Source: Clostridia bacterium (GTDB lineage: Bacteria; Bacillota; Clostridia; Christensenellales; Pumilibacteraceae). Taken from it: a stretch of DNA of 58,645 nucleotides. Both the position numbers and the translations under genes were made by a program. The DNA is taken from the NCBI GenBank assembly GCA_017500845.1, contig JAFVXY010000008.1, positions 1-58,645 on the forward strand, read 5' to 3'. The notes under the pieces were generated by a model. It did no database searches. It worked only from the letters and a program-made list of their open reading frames with translations, and was not told the origin of the DNA. This document shows, one piece after another, positions 15,967-24,884 of this stretch; the stretch's first letter is position 1; every line of letters begins with the position of its first letter.

Positions 15967-16884
15967 ATGAGCGTAATAGCAGGAGTTGATATCGGCGGTA
16001 CCAAAACAAAAATCGGGATAATGGCGGATAAGTTTGTAAGCACAGTGATTGATACGCCTAAAGATGCACAAAAACTTATTGACGTTATTGCAAAAACCTT
16101 ACATGACCTTGCAGGGGAGATAGACGCAGTAGGCGTGGGTGTGCCCGGTGCGGTGGATTCGGTCGGAAGGGTAAGCTATATGCCCAACCTCGGATTTCGC
16201 AATTTTGATATTGCTACAACTCTTTCGCAAAAGGTGGGAGCAAGAGTTTTTGTAATCAATGATGCAAATGCGGCGGCGTTAGCCGAGTGTCAAAGCGGCG
16301 GCTTTACCGATGCGGTAATGCTTACGCTTGGTACGGGCGTGGGCGGCGGAGTAATTCTTGGCGGAAAGGTTTTCGATGGCAAATTCGGCAAGGCGGCAGA
16401 GCTTGGGCATATTATTATAGACGTTGACGGCAAAGTGTGCGGCTGTGGCAATCGCGGCTGCTTGGAGGCGTATGCTTCGGCTTCGGCGCTTATAAGACGG
16501 GCAAAGGAAGAAATGACAAACAACAATCACTCGGCTTTGTGGAAGCTTTGCGGCGGCATAGACAATGTTGACGGTGCGGCGGTGTTTGCGGCAGCAAAAC
16601 AAGGTGACGTATCTGCAAAATCCGTACTAAGCGAGTATATAAGGTATTTGAGTATTGGTGTTGTAAACGTTTGTAATATTTTTAGACCTCAAGCAGTAAT
16701 TATAGGTGGGGGAATAAGCAATCAGGGAGAAGATTTGCTTGCGCCGCTTCGTGCCGAGTGTGAAAGGCTTAATTATGGTTATGTGGGCGCGCATAAGCCT
16801 GCTTTGCTTGCGGCAAAATTGGGTGCGCTTAGTGGGATGTACGGCGCAATAGCATTTGCAAAAAGTAAGTTAAGCGAGGCGTAG
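15967..16884 (+). CDS. glcK: ROK-family glucokinase
   Basis: The enzyme phosphorylates glucose (or a related sugar) with ATP. The 305-aa protein shows the phosphate loop GVDIGGTKTKIG at the N-terminus, the sugar-binding NDANAAALAE, the adenosine loop GTGVGGGVILGG, and the ROK zinc motif CGCGNRGCLE. There is no N-terminal HTH, so it is a kinase and not a NagC-type repressor. It has a consensus promoter and a GAGGGG ribosome binding site. Substrate choice (glucose, mannose or other) cannot be fixed from the motifs. Confidence 0.92.
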   Translation: MSVIAGVDIGGTKTKIGIMADKFVSTVIDTPKDAQKLIDVIAKTLHDLAGEIDAVGVGVPGAVDSVGRVSYMPNLGFRNFDIATTLSQKVGARVFVINDANAAALAECQSGGFTDAVMLTLGTGVGGGVILGGKVFDGKFGKAAELGHIIIDVDGKVCGCGNRGCLEAYASASALIRRAKEEMTNNNHSALWKLCGGIDNVDGAAVFAAAKQGDVSAKSVLSEYIRYLSIGVVNVCNIFRPQAVIIGGGISNQGEDLLAPLRAECERLNYGYVGAHKPALLAAKLGALSGMYGAIAFAKSKLSEA

Positions 16885-16940
16885 CAAATATAATTTATTA
16901 TAAAACATCCAAATTAGAATAGCTGTTAGGGCTAAGACAG

Positions 16941-16978
16941 TTGCTTTTGATTAAGTTATATGATACAATAGTATCATA
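16941..16978 (+). promoter_or_regulatory. Promoter with a palindrome over the -10, DUF1538-PII operon
   Basis: TTGCTT (16941-16946), 17 bp, TACAAT (16964-16969). The -10 lies inside the perfect inverted repeat TATGATAC-AATA-GTATCATA (16959-16978). A DNA-binding protein on this palindrome would block the promoter. No regulator gene is adjacent. Confidence 0.65.
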
Positions 16979-17027
16979 AGGGGATCAACCTAAAACTGAC
17001 GGCTGATATAGCCGACAAGGAGGCGGT

Positions 17028-18548
17028 ATGGGCAAAGTATTGATGTCTAAAATAAAGGAAGCGTTGTTTTCCGTTTTGCCCGTTGCCATAATTGTACTAA
17101 TAATGTCATTCACTCCGCTTGTGGAAGTAAGCTCTCGGGAGCGAATGATTTTTATTTTGTCAGCGCTCTTTTTGGTGCTTGGCATAGGACTGTTCAATCT
17201 CGGAGCAGACATGGCTATGACCCCTATGGGCGAAAACGTGGGCGTTGGTCTTACTAAGTCCAAAAAGCTCAGCCTCCTCTTGGTCGTTTGCTTTATTATG
17301 GGTGTGCTGATTACGGTTGCCGAGCCCGATCTATCCGTGCTTGCCGAGCAGGTTGGCGCGGTTATCAACAGCACTTTGCTTATCGTTACGGTAGGTGTGG
17401 GCGTAGGACTGTTTTTGCTTATTGCAATCCTAAAAATCGTATTCAAGGCTGACCTTTCGGCACTGCTAATATTCTTCTACCTTATGCTTTTTGCAATCAC
17501 CACGATGCTTATCGAAAGCGGCAACAGCAGTTATTTGCCGCTTGGCTTCGATTCGGGCGGTGTAACGACCGGTCCTATTACCGTACCGTTTATAATGGCG
17601 CTCGGTGTGGGTGTTGCGGCAACGATAGGCGGCAAAAAGTCTAAAGAAAACAGCTTCGGTCTTGTTGCGCTTTGCTCGATAGGCCCCATTCTTGCCGTAA
17701 TGATGCTTGCACTTACCTCGTCGGGCTCGCCCATTTACGAGCTTCCCACCGAGTCTTACTCGTTTGGTACCGAGGTGGGCGCGGTGGTGCTTCATTCGCT
17801 TAAGGCTGTGGCGCAGGCGCTTGGGCTTATCGTGGTATTTTTCTTCGTTTTGCAATTTACGGTGCTAAAGCTTCCGCGCAAAAAAATCATTCAAATAATA
17901 GTGGGCGTAGTTTATACCTTTGTGGGACTTGTGATGTTCCTTTCGGCGGTGGAAATCGGCTTTATGCCCATGGGCTTCAAAATTGGTCAGCAGATCACTA
18001 ATAGCGGCTCAGCCGTGCTGATTGTGTTCGGTTTTATCATCGGTCTTGTGGTCGTGCTTGCCGAGCCTGCCGTTCACGTTCTTAACAATCAGGTCGAGGA
18101 AATAACGGGTGGTGCGGTCAAAAAGCGATCCATGCTTATTGCGCTGTCGGTGGGCGTGGGCGTGTCTATCGCGCTTGCGATGATACGAATCGTTTACCAA
18201 TTCTCGCTTTTGTATTATATTATTCCGGGCTATTTGATTTCGCTGGGGCTGTCATTCTTTGTGCCCAAAATTTATACGGCAATCGCGTTTGACTCGGGTG
18301 GAGTAGCAAGCGGACCGCTGACGTCCAGCTTTATTCTGCCGCTTGCGATCGGCGCGTGCGAGGCGCTTTGCGGCGTAAGCCAGGTTATGAGCTTTGCCTT
18401 TGGCGTTGTTGCGCTTGTTGCTATGACGCCGCTTATTACCATTCAGGCGCTCGGCTTTAGGGCGGTTGTTACCGAAAAGGTTCACAAAAAGCTTACCATG
18501 CGCAGAATTTTGCGCGCGGATGACGAGCAAATTATCAACTTTATGTAA
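17028..18548 (+). CDS. DUF1538 membrane protein, putative transporter
   Basis: The 506-aa protein is an internal duplication: two DUF1538-like halves, each with an AEP motif (TVAEPDLSVLAEQVG near 105-120; LAEPAVHVLNNQVEE near 345-360) followed by FDSGG(V)..GP(I/L)T (near 183-192 and 423-432). There are about 12 membrane segments. The family has no characterised function that I know of. The paired re-entrant-like FDSGG motifs and pseudo-symmetry suggest a transporter or channel. An AAGGAGG site precedes ATG 17028. Two PII-like genes follow at once, which by analogy with AmtB-GlnK suggests that the protein is gated by PII-like signalling proteins. Confidence 0.87.
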   Translation: MGKVLMSKIKEALFSVLPVAIIVLIMSFTPLVEVSSRERMIFILSALFLVLGIGLFNLGADMAMTPMGENVGVGLTKSKKLSLLLVVCFIMGVLITVAEPDLSVLAEQVGAVINSTLLIVTVGVGVGLFLLIAILKIVFKADLSALLIFFYLMLFAITTMLIESGNSSYLPLGFDSGGVTTGPITVPFIMALGVGVAATIGGKKSKENSFGLVALCSIGPILAVMMLALTSSGSPIYELPTESYSFGTEVGAVVLHSLKAVAQALGLIVVFFFVLQFTVLKLPRKKIIQIIVGVVYTFVGLVMFLSAVEIGFMPMGFKIGQQITNSGSAVLIVFGFIIGLVVVLAEPAVHVLNNQVEEITGGAVKKRSMLIALSVGVGVSIALAMIRIVYQFSLLYYIIPGYLISLGLSFFVPKIYTAIAFDSGGVASGPLTSSFILPLAIGACEALCGVSQVMSFAFGVVALVAMTPLITIQALGFRAVVTEKVHKKLTMRRILRADDEQIINFM

Positions 18549-18559
18549 GGGGGTGCGCT

Positions 18560-18979
18560 GTGGAAAAAAATACCAAAAAGTTCAAAATCAAACGAGTTGC
18601 GCCCAAGCCCGCCGAGCATAAGGTTGCAAAGCTCGAGCTTCTTGTGACGGTAGTAAATAGGGTAAAGGGTGAATTTTACGCCGACCTTATTCAGTCGTTT
18701 GACGTCAATATGCAGCTGTTTTGCCTCGGCAAGGGTACGGCAAGGGCGGAGGTGCTACGTTACCTCGGTCTTGCAGATACGCAAAAGGCAGTAATTTTCA
18801 GCGTGATACGCGAGGATAAGGTGGAAAATGCGCTTTCGGTGCTTGGCGAAAAATTCAATACCATAAAAAACGGCAAGGGTATAGCATTTACCGTACCTAT
18901 GAGTAGCATTATTGGCGTAGCAATTTACGGATTTTTGAGTGATAACCGAGATACGGTTAAGGAGGAGAACAATGGATAA
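18560..18979 (+). CDS. PII-like signalling protein, divergent copy with N-terminal extension
   Basis: The 139-aa protein has a PII/GlnB-like ferredoxin fold: KLELLVTVVNRVKGEFYADLI for the first strand and helix, then GKGTA, and a C-terminal KGIAFTVPMSSIIGVAIYG. A basic 20-residue N-terminal extension is unusual. The classical T-loop with its uridylylated Tyr is not recognisable. The start is GTG 18560 after GGGGGTG, 11 bp past the DUF1538 stop. The second PII-like gene overlaps its end by 8 nt. The likely role is sensing nucleotides or metabolites and binding the membrane partner; ligands are unknown. Confidence 0.8.
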   Translation: MEKNTKKFKIKRVAPKPAEHKVAKLELLVTVVNRVKGEFYADLIQSFDVNMQLFCLGKGTARAEVLRYLGLADTQKAVIFSVIREDKVENALSVLGEKFNTIKNGKGIAFTVPMSSIIGVAIYGFLSDNRDTVKEENNG

Positions 18980-19325
18980 CAAGCACGAGCTTATTCTTTG
19001 CATAGTAAACGCAGGATTTTCGGATACCGTTATGGACGTAGCGTACGAGTGCGGCGCTCGAGGCGGTACGGTAATTCAGGCGCGCGGAACGGCTAACAAG
19101 CAAGCCGAGCAGTTTTTCAAAATCACCATCGAGCCCGAAAAGGAAATGCTTATGCTGGTCGTGCCTTCTACAATCAAGGACAAAATTTTGCACGCGCTTT
19201 ACCGTCAAGTGGGACTCAATTCACCGGGCCACGGCATAGCCTTTTCGCTTCCTATTAACAACGTGGTAGGACTTGCCGCCGACGGCCATATCTTGGATAA
19301 GCAAGAGGATGAAAAGAACGATTAG
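18972..19325 (+). CDS. PII-like signalling protein
   Basis: The 117-aa protein is closer to standard PII: LILCIVNAGFSDTVMDVA, then GARGGTVIQARGT in the T-loop region, and GHGIAFSLPINNVVGLA at the B/C-loop end. It lacks a clear uridylylation Tyr in the T-loop. The start is ATG 18972 with GGAGGAG 5 nt upstream, overlapping the previous gene by 8 nt, so the two PII-like proteins are probably co-translated and might form mixed trimers. The operon ends at the terminator at 19420. Confidence 0.87.
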   Translation: MDNKHELILCIVNAGFSDTVMDVAYECGARGGTVIQARGTANKQAEQFFKITIEPEKEMLMLVVPSTIKDKILHALYRQVGLNSPGHGIAFSLPINNVVGLAADGHILDKQEDEKND

Positions 19326-19419
19326 CGCAAGATGTTTAAAAGCACACTCTTGAGGCAAATGTAAAGCGCTTAAAAAGATTTTTGATTAAGTGAGCTAAAA
19401 ATTAACATACGTATATAAA

Positions 19420-19454
19420 AAAACGGTGTCTATCTTGTTGATGGACACCGTTTT
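19420..19454 (+). terminator. Terminator of the DUF1538-PII operon
   Basis: AAAACGGTGTC and GACACCGTTTT form an 11-bp stem around a 13-base loop. The rest of 19326-19564 contains nothing I can support. Confidence 0.85.
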
Positions 19455-19564
19455 ATGTTGTTAATAAGGAATAGCTTTTGATTTTTGTTTGCCGCTTTCA
19501 AAAGCAGGCTATAGGGTAAGATTGGCACGGCGTGACAAATCACAAACTTTTACAAAAACGCCTA

Positions 19565-19593
19565 TTGACAGTGTGATAAATGTATGGTAAAAT
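19565..19593 (+). promoter_or_regulatory. Promoter of the LRR genes
   Basis: TTGACA (19565-19570), 17 bp, TAAAAT (19588-19593), 39 bp before the first LRR gene. Confidence 0.8.
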
Positions 19594-19632
19594 ATACATT
19601 AATTAGTAATAAAATATAGAGGCGGTAGCGAT

Positions 19633-20718
19633 ATGAAAAAGATATTGACTTTGATAGGGCTTATGATAATAGTAGCTTGCTCGGTTATGGTAGTTGTATC
19701 TTGCAACAATACCGATTGGGGAGAGGGTGACGGCGACCCGAGCTTGCTTGAATTTGAGCTGTCCGAGGACGGCACGTATTACTCGGTAGCAGGAATCGGC
19801 GACTACGTAGGCACGCATTTGGTTATCCCCGAGGAGCACAATGGCTTACCCGTAAAGGAGATTGGGATATATGCATTTAGCCGTAGGTCCGAATCTAATT
19901 ATGACATAGAGGCGTTATCAGCGTTAAAAGCCATAACTATTTCGGACAGTGTGACGAGCTTAGGATTTAGCGTTTTTGCGGGATCAAGTATCGAGCGGAT
20001 AAATATAGGAAGCGGCTTAAGTACTATTAGAGACGGTGCCTTTGTAGAGGCGGCTAATATTGCTCCGGTTAGCCTTAGGGAAATAAACGTAAGTAAAGAT
20101 AATCAAAGCTATATGTCAAAGAGCGGCGTTTTATATTCTAAGGACGGAAGCGAGCTTATAAAGTACCCTCCACAAAAAACAGCCACAAGGTTTAGAATAT
20201 CCAACAAGGTTAAGATTATATCGGAATATGCTTTTGAAGAAGCTGCTAATCTTAGAAGTGTCAAAATAGGTAAAAATGTTGCCAGTATTGGCGAAAGTGC
20301 GTTTGATGGGGCAGGCATAAGAAAGATAAAAATACCCAACAGTGTAAAGGTTGTAGATGTTTGTGCGTTTACTCGCTGTGAAAATCTTAAAAAGGTAAAA
20401 ATAGGCAGTGGACTTACGGAAATCAGTCCATTGACATTTCTTTTGTGTGAAAGCTTAGAAAAGATAGTAATTCCCCAAAATATTAAGGCAATCCGTGGGG
20501 GTGCGTTTAGTAATTGTGAAAAGCTTAAAACTGTATTTTACGAAGGGAATAAAGAAGAATGGGATAAAGTAGAAATTGATGCAAAAGTGAATTTAGTGAA
20601 TTATGAAGATGTATTCCCTGATGATACACAGATATATACCTATAGCAAAAAAAGACCAGGTAACGAGGGTAACTACTGGAGATATATCTTTTGGGTGCCT
20701 GCTGTATGGAAGAACTAA
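19633..20718 (+). CDS. BspA-type leucine-rich-repeat lipoprotein
   Basis: The 361-aa protein has a lipoprotein signal peptide with lipobox VVSC (Cys24). After an EDGTYYSVAGIG region come about six LRR_5 (BspA-type) repeats of 22-24 residues (for example ITISDSVTSLGFSVFAG and VKIGKNVASIGESAFDGAG), as in surface proteins of gut and oral bacteria that bind host or other cells. It ends with a WRYIFWVPAVWKN tail. It lies 16 bp upstream of the larger protease-LRR gene and probably shares its promoter. The ligand is unknown. Confidence 0.88.
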   Translation: MKKILTLIGLMIIVACSVMVVVSCNNTDWGEGDGDPSLLEFELSEDGTYYSVAGIGDYVGTHLVIPEEHNGLPVKEIGIYAFSRRSESNYDIEALSALKAITISDSVTSLGFSVFAGSSIERINIGSGLSTIRDGAFVEAANIAPVSLREINVSKDNQSYMSKSGVLYSKDGSELIKYPPQKTATRFRISNKVKIISEYAFEEAANLRSVKIGKNVASIGESAFDGAGIRKIKIPNSVKVVDVCAFTRCENLKKVKIGSGLTEISPLTFLLCESLEKIVIPQNIKAIRGGAFSNCEKLKTVFYEGNKEEWDKVEIDAKVNLVNYEDVFPDDTQIYTYSKKRPGNEGNYWRYIFWVPAVWKN

Positions 20719-20734
20719 ATAAGGAGAAAAGGAA

Positions 20735-23700
20735 ATGAAAACAAATTTAACTATAATACTATGCGCTATTTTAATGACAATTGTGTTTTTTGGTGTAGGC
20801 AAAGGTCAAGCTTTTGCAGATTCTTACAGTAACGAGCATGTAGAAGAAAAGATATATTGTTCTGCCACCATAGAAGAAGATTTTGAAGATAATAAGATAA
20901 TTGTTGTATTAACAAAGAAAGCAAGCCTACACTTTAAGGAATATACAATAGAGGATTTTGTTGAGGTTGATTGTGTAGAGGTTATTGACTTGACATCTAG
21001 TAGTACCGAGACCATTAGGGCAGCATATATGCAATATGGCTCTATCGATAAAGCAAAGGAAGAACTTGAAAAAAATACGTTAATAAACGTGGACGAATAT
21101 CACACTATTTTATCTTTAACTTTAAGCACAAGGGATAAGGCAAACGTATTGTTGGACATAAAGCAACTTGAACAAAGAGAGGATATATTAAGTGCAGAGC
21201 CAAATTACATATTTACAGCAAACGCATCGGTTTTGTCTATAGATGAAAATATTAATGTTCAAAGTTTAAGCGACTATAATTTATGGGGCTTGGAAAATAT
21301 CAAAGCGAATGATGCGTGGAGTTTTACAGAGGGCGACGAATCGTTAAAGGTCGGTATAATAGATTCAGGATTAGGTGATTTGGTTGACGATACAGCAAAA
21401 AAGAAAGAAGCAGCTCCTAATTTTTATAATGTAGCGCATGGGTTACTGGTAGCTGACGTTATAAAAAGCGTAGCAAAAAACGTAGAGGTTGAGGGAATAC
21501 ATTTTCCTGGCAATAATTTAGGAGATTTGATAGCAGGATTAAGTGAGGCGCAAAGTAATAATATTTCTATTGTAAATTTTAGTTCAGGTGATTATGTAAA
21601 TGGTGGTTTAATTAATGCAATTGAGAATAAGTTAGAAGAATATAACGGATTATTTATATGCTCAGCCGGTAATGATAATAATGACATAGATGAGAATTTT
21701 TATTATCCGGCGCACTTTTCAGGACTAGATAATGTAATTACAGTAGGAGCAATTGGAGAGGATAATGACCGATGGGTTTATGACGAAACGTTGGGATCAA
21801 ATTATGGAGTTAATACAGTTTCGATCTATGCGCCGGGTGAAAATATAGTATTTAATTTTCCTAAAGACTATTGTGGAGAGTCGTTGGAAAAATGTAAGAT
21901 AATGATTTATCATGAGGAGTATGGAATTCATATGGCAAGCGGCACCTCGTTTGCGGCGCCTTATGTTACAGGTGTTGCGGCGTTGATGCTCTCGGCGAAC
22001 GGCAATTTAAGTGCTTCACAGTTAAAGGAAGCAATTTTAGCAGGTGCCGATACTATTAGTATAACTTTGCCTGATGAAACAACGCAGTATGTAAAAAAGT
22101 TAAATGCGTATAGGGCATTACAAAAAGCGCTAAGTGAAGATTTTGTTTTAATACCTAATGAAGATAAAAAATTGTCGGTACAAAGGGCGTGGGATAATAC
22201 AATTAGTTCTATAGAAATTCCAGAGTCTATAGAAATTGCTGGTGAAGATTGGTCTATTACCGATATTTATGGATATGCCTTTCAAGGTTGTACAAACATA
22301 ACGAGCATAACCTTACCATCAAGTTTACAAAGTATAGGTCGCTATGCATTTAGTGGGTGTAGCGGATTAACAAGCATAACCTTACCGCAAGGAGTGCAAA
22401 GTATAGCTGAGGGTGTTTTTAATGGTTGTAGTAGTTTGACAAGTATAGACGTCACGTCAGGATTGCAAAGCATTGGCGCATATGCGTTTAATGGATGCTA
22501 TAGTATAACGGAGCTTGATTTGCCAGATAGCATACAAAGCATTGGCGACTATGCGTTTAACGGATGCAGTGGAGTGACAGACCTTGATTTGCCAGATAGC
22601 GTACAAAGCATTGGTGACTATGCGTTTAACGGATGCAGTGGAGTGACAGACCTTGATTTGCCGAATAGCTTGCAAAGTATAGGGGCGTATGCTTTTGGTG
22701 GGATAGGGATAACCTCGATAACAATTCCTGCTTCGGTTAATCAAATAGGGGAAGCTGCTTTTGCGGGCGCTACTTTTACAGATATAACGGTAGCAGAGGG
22801 CAATACAAGCTTTATGCAAGGCGTAAACGCGATAGTTCGAGAATCGGATAAGCTTTTAATAGCAGGAACGAGTGCGGGTCAAATCCCTAATGGAGTAGTT
22901 AGGATAGGTGATATGGCTTTTGCCGGCAATAACGCCTTGCAGGAAATAACGATACCAAGCACTGTAACAAGTATTGACGTTGATGCGTTTGCTGAGTGCA
23001 AAAATCTAACATCGGTTATGTTTGAGGACAACAGTCAATTAAATTATATACTTAATGGAGCTTTTATTGGGTGTGAAAGTATAGTGGATATAACTATTCC
23101 CAAAAGTGTAACAAGTATTAGTTCAAGTGCTTTTTGGGGTTGCAAAGATATTGAAGCTGTAACGTTTGAAGATAACAGCGATCTTGAGTATATCGGTATT
23201 TATGCATTTTGCGATTGTACAAGCCTAAGCAGTATAACGATACCTCAAAATGTTTTTAGCATTGGCGAAAGTGCATTTGAGAATTGTGAAAGTTTGGAAG
23301 CTGTAATTTTTGAAGAAGACAGTGAATTGATTTATATAGGCGCAAGGACGTTTTATAACACAGCAATTGCAGAAATTGCTATACCCGAAAGCGTAGAGGA
23401 AATAGGCAACGGAGCTTTTTGGAATTGCGAGGATTTGACCACAATAAGGATACTTAAATCCATAAACGACGGCGAGAGAATTCTTTTTTATGATGACTAT
23501 GACGGGGATGTAGAAGACGTATATCCGAGCTTAGTAAGAATATTAGTCCCCGATGAAGCAACTTATCTTAGTTATAATAACGCAATTTTTATGTGGTCTG
23601 CTCTTAAGCCATTTTTGACTTGCGACCCGGGACCGTTTGAGTATGAGTTATTAAGTGACGGCACGTATGCAATAAGAAGGAGTACGAGCGTTTTGGTAGG

Positions 23701-24778
23701 AGAAGTCATAATTCCCGCTACGTTCAACAATGTGCCCATTACGGTTATAGATGATTATGCGTTTGCAAATTGCAAAATGATAATCAAAGTAACAATGCCG
23801 GGTAATATTAAAACGATAGGTATGCGTGCGTTTTATGGCTGTACCGCATTAAGGACTATTCAATTACCCAGCACTGTGACGGAAATAGGTAGCGTCGCAT
23901 TTGGCGGCTGCAGTGCATTATATTCTATTAACATTCCAAGCGGTGTTACTAAGATATGGGATAGAACGTTTAACGGCTGTAGCTCGTTGAGGGATGTTCA
24001 ATTGCCCAACACCGTGACGGAAATAGGTAGCTATGCTTTTGCCGGTTGCACGTCTATGTGTTATATTGATATTCCAAGCAGTGTGACGGCAATACGCAAC
24101 AATGCGTTTTATAATTGCAGTAATTTGCGAGTAATAAAAATCCCCAATAGCGTAACGACAATAGGCAACAATGCTTTTAATGGCTGTACACTTTTGCGAA
24201 CAGTATATTTGCCTCAAAATATTGTAACAATAGGGACTTCTGCATTTGCAAATTGTTTGAGCTTGTCTAAGATTGTAGTGCCTGAAAATACAGTTACCTA
24301 TAATGGATACGTGGCTCAGCTTGCGCCCCAAGGTCTAGATGACAAACTGTATCGAGATGTGGACGGATTCATATTTACGTTGCTTGCTGACGGAACGTAC
24401 GAGGTAAGTATGGGGGCTGGCACAATGGATGACGAGATAATAATACCCGATACATACAACGGAATAGCGGTAACTAAAATAGCTGATTACGGTTTTGTGA
24501 ATTATTTTGAAGGTGATATAATAATCCCAAGCAGTATAGTGTCAATAGGCAACCATGCATTTGCGAATTGTGAGAATCTTGGCATGGTGGTTCTTTTAAG
24601 GACAGCTGAAGATGGAATAACTGACATATCGGCCACAGCATTTAATGGTAGCGACAACGTATGCTTGATAGTATTTGACGAGGACAGCTACTATGCGTAC
24701 TATAACGATTTGGTGTCAAAGGGAGAAGAAGAGCTTGCTGAGTATATTCAGTTTATAATGTATTTACCGACATTTTAA
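20735..24778 (+). CDS. Secreted subtilisin-like protease fused to BspA-type LRRs
   Basis: The 1347-aa protein carries a signal peptide (cleavage near residue 28). A propeptide-like region (about 50-165) ends LSAEPNYIF, as in I9 inhibitors. The S8 peptidase domain (about 185-460) has the triad Asp210 (VGIIDSGL), His235 (AHGLLV) and Ser405 (ASGTSFAAP) plus oxyanion Asn313. From about 505 to 1210 there are some 25 LRR_5 repeats in three blocks, interrupted by spacer regions near 880-960 and 1170-1230. No LPXTG anchor or membrane tail is seen. The AAGGAG site fixes ATG 20735. Peptidase plus long LRR suggests a targeted secreted protease; substrate is unknown. Confidence 0.9.
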   Translation: MKTNLTIILCAILMTIVFFGVGKGQAFADSYSNEHVEEKIYCSATIEEDFEDNKIIVVLTKKASLHFKEYTIEDFVEVDCVEVIDLTSSSTETIRAAYMQYGSIDKAKEELEKNTLINVDEYHTILSLTLSTRDKANVLLDIKQLEQREDILSAEPNYIFTANASVLSIDENINVQSLSDYNLWGLENIKANDAWSFTEGDESLKVGIIDSGLGDLVDDTAKKKEAAPNFYNVAHGLLVADVIKSVAKNVEVEGIHFPGNNLGDLIAGLSEAQSNNISIVNFSSGDYVNGGLINAIENKLEEYNGLFICSAGNDNNDIDENFYYPAHFSGLDNVITVGAIGEDNDRWVYDETLGSNYGVNTVSIYAPGENIVFNFPKDYCGESLEKCKIMIYHEEYGIHMASGTSFAAPYVTGVAALMLSANGNLSASQLKEAILAGADTISITLPDETTQYVKKLNAYRALQKALSEDFVLIPNEDKKLSVQRAWDNTISSIEIPESIEIAGEDWSITDIYGYAFQGCTNITSITLPSSLQSIGRYAFSGCSGLTSITLPQGVQSIAEGVFNGCSSLTSIDVTSGLQSIGAYAFNGCYSITELDLPDSIQSIGDYAFNGCSGVTDLDLPDSVQSIGDYAFNGCSGVTDLDLPNSLQSIGAYAFGGIGITSITIPASVNQIGEAAFAGATFTDITVAEGNTSFMQGVNAIVRESDKLLIAGTSAGQIPNGVVRIGDMAFAGNNALQEITIPSTVTSIDVDAFAECKNLTSVMFEDNSQLNYILNGAFIGCESIVDITIPKSVTSISSSAFWGCKDIEAVTFEDNSDLEYIGIYAFCDCTSLSSITIPQNVFSIGESAFENCESLEAVIFEEDSELIYIGARTFYNTAIAEIAIPESVEEIGNGAFWNCEDLTTIRILKSINDGERILFYDDYDGDVEDVYPSLVRILVPDEATYLSYNNAIFMWSALKPFLTCDPGPFEYELLSDGTYAIRRSTSVLVGEVIIPATFNNVPITVIDDYAFANCKMIIKVTMPGNIKTIGMRAFYGCTALRTIQLPSTVTEIGSVAFGGCSALYSINIPSGVTKIWDRTFNGCSSLRDVQLPNTVTEIGSYAFAGCTSMCYIDIPSSVTAIRNNAFYNCSNLRVIKIPNSVTTIGNNAFNGCTLLRTVYLPQNIVTIGTSAFANCLSLSKIVVPENTVTYNGYVAQLAPQGLDDKLYRDVDGFIFTLLADGTYEVSMGAGTMDDEIIIPDTYNGIAVTKIADYGFVNYFEGDIIIPSSIVSIGNHAFANCENLGMVVLLRTAEDGITDISATAFNGSDNVCLIVFDEDSYYAYYNDLVSKGEEELAEYIQFIMYLPTF
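22466..22672 (+). repeat. Tandem 69-bp repeats inside the protease-LRR gene
   Basis: Three 69-bp (23-codon) units begin at 22466, 22535 and 22604, each opening CAAAGCATTGG. The last two are almost identical at DNA level, including silent positions, while other LRR units in the gene are diverged. This points to recent duplication or gene conversion and possible repeat-number variation. Confidence 0.9.
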
Positions 24779-24798
24779 GTGGAGTTAAGTTTTATGAC

Positions 24799-24831
24799 AA
24801 AAAAAGCAAGAGATTTTACTCTTGCTTTTTT
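24799..24831. terminator. Bidirectional terminator
   Basis: AAAAAGCAAGAG and CTCTTGCTTTTT form a 12-bp stem around ATTTTA between the convergent protease-LRR and aldolase genes. Confidence 0.92.
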
Positions 24832-24884
24832 GCGGTAATAAACTTCGCAGTATTGCGAATATTTGCGATATTTTTAGCGTGGGG

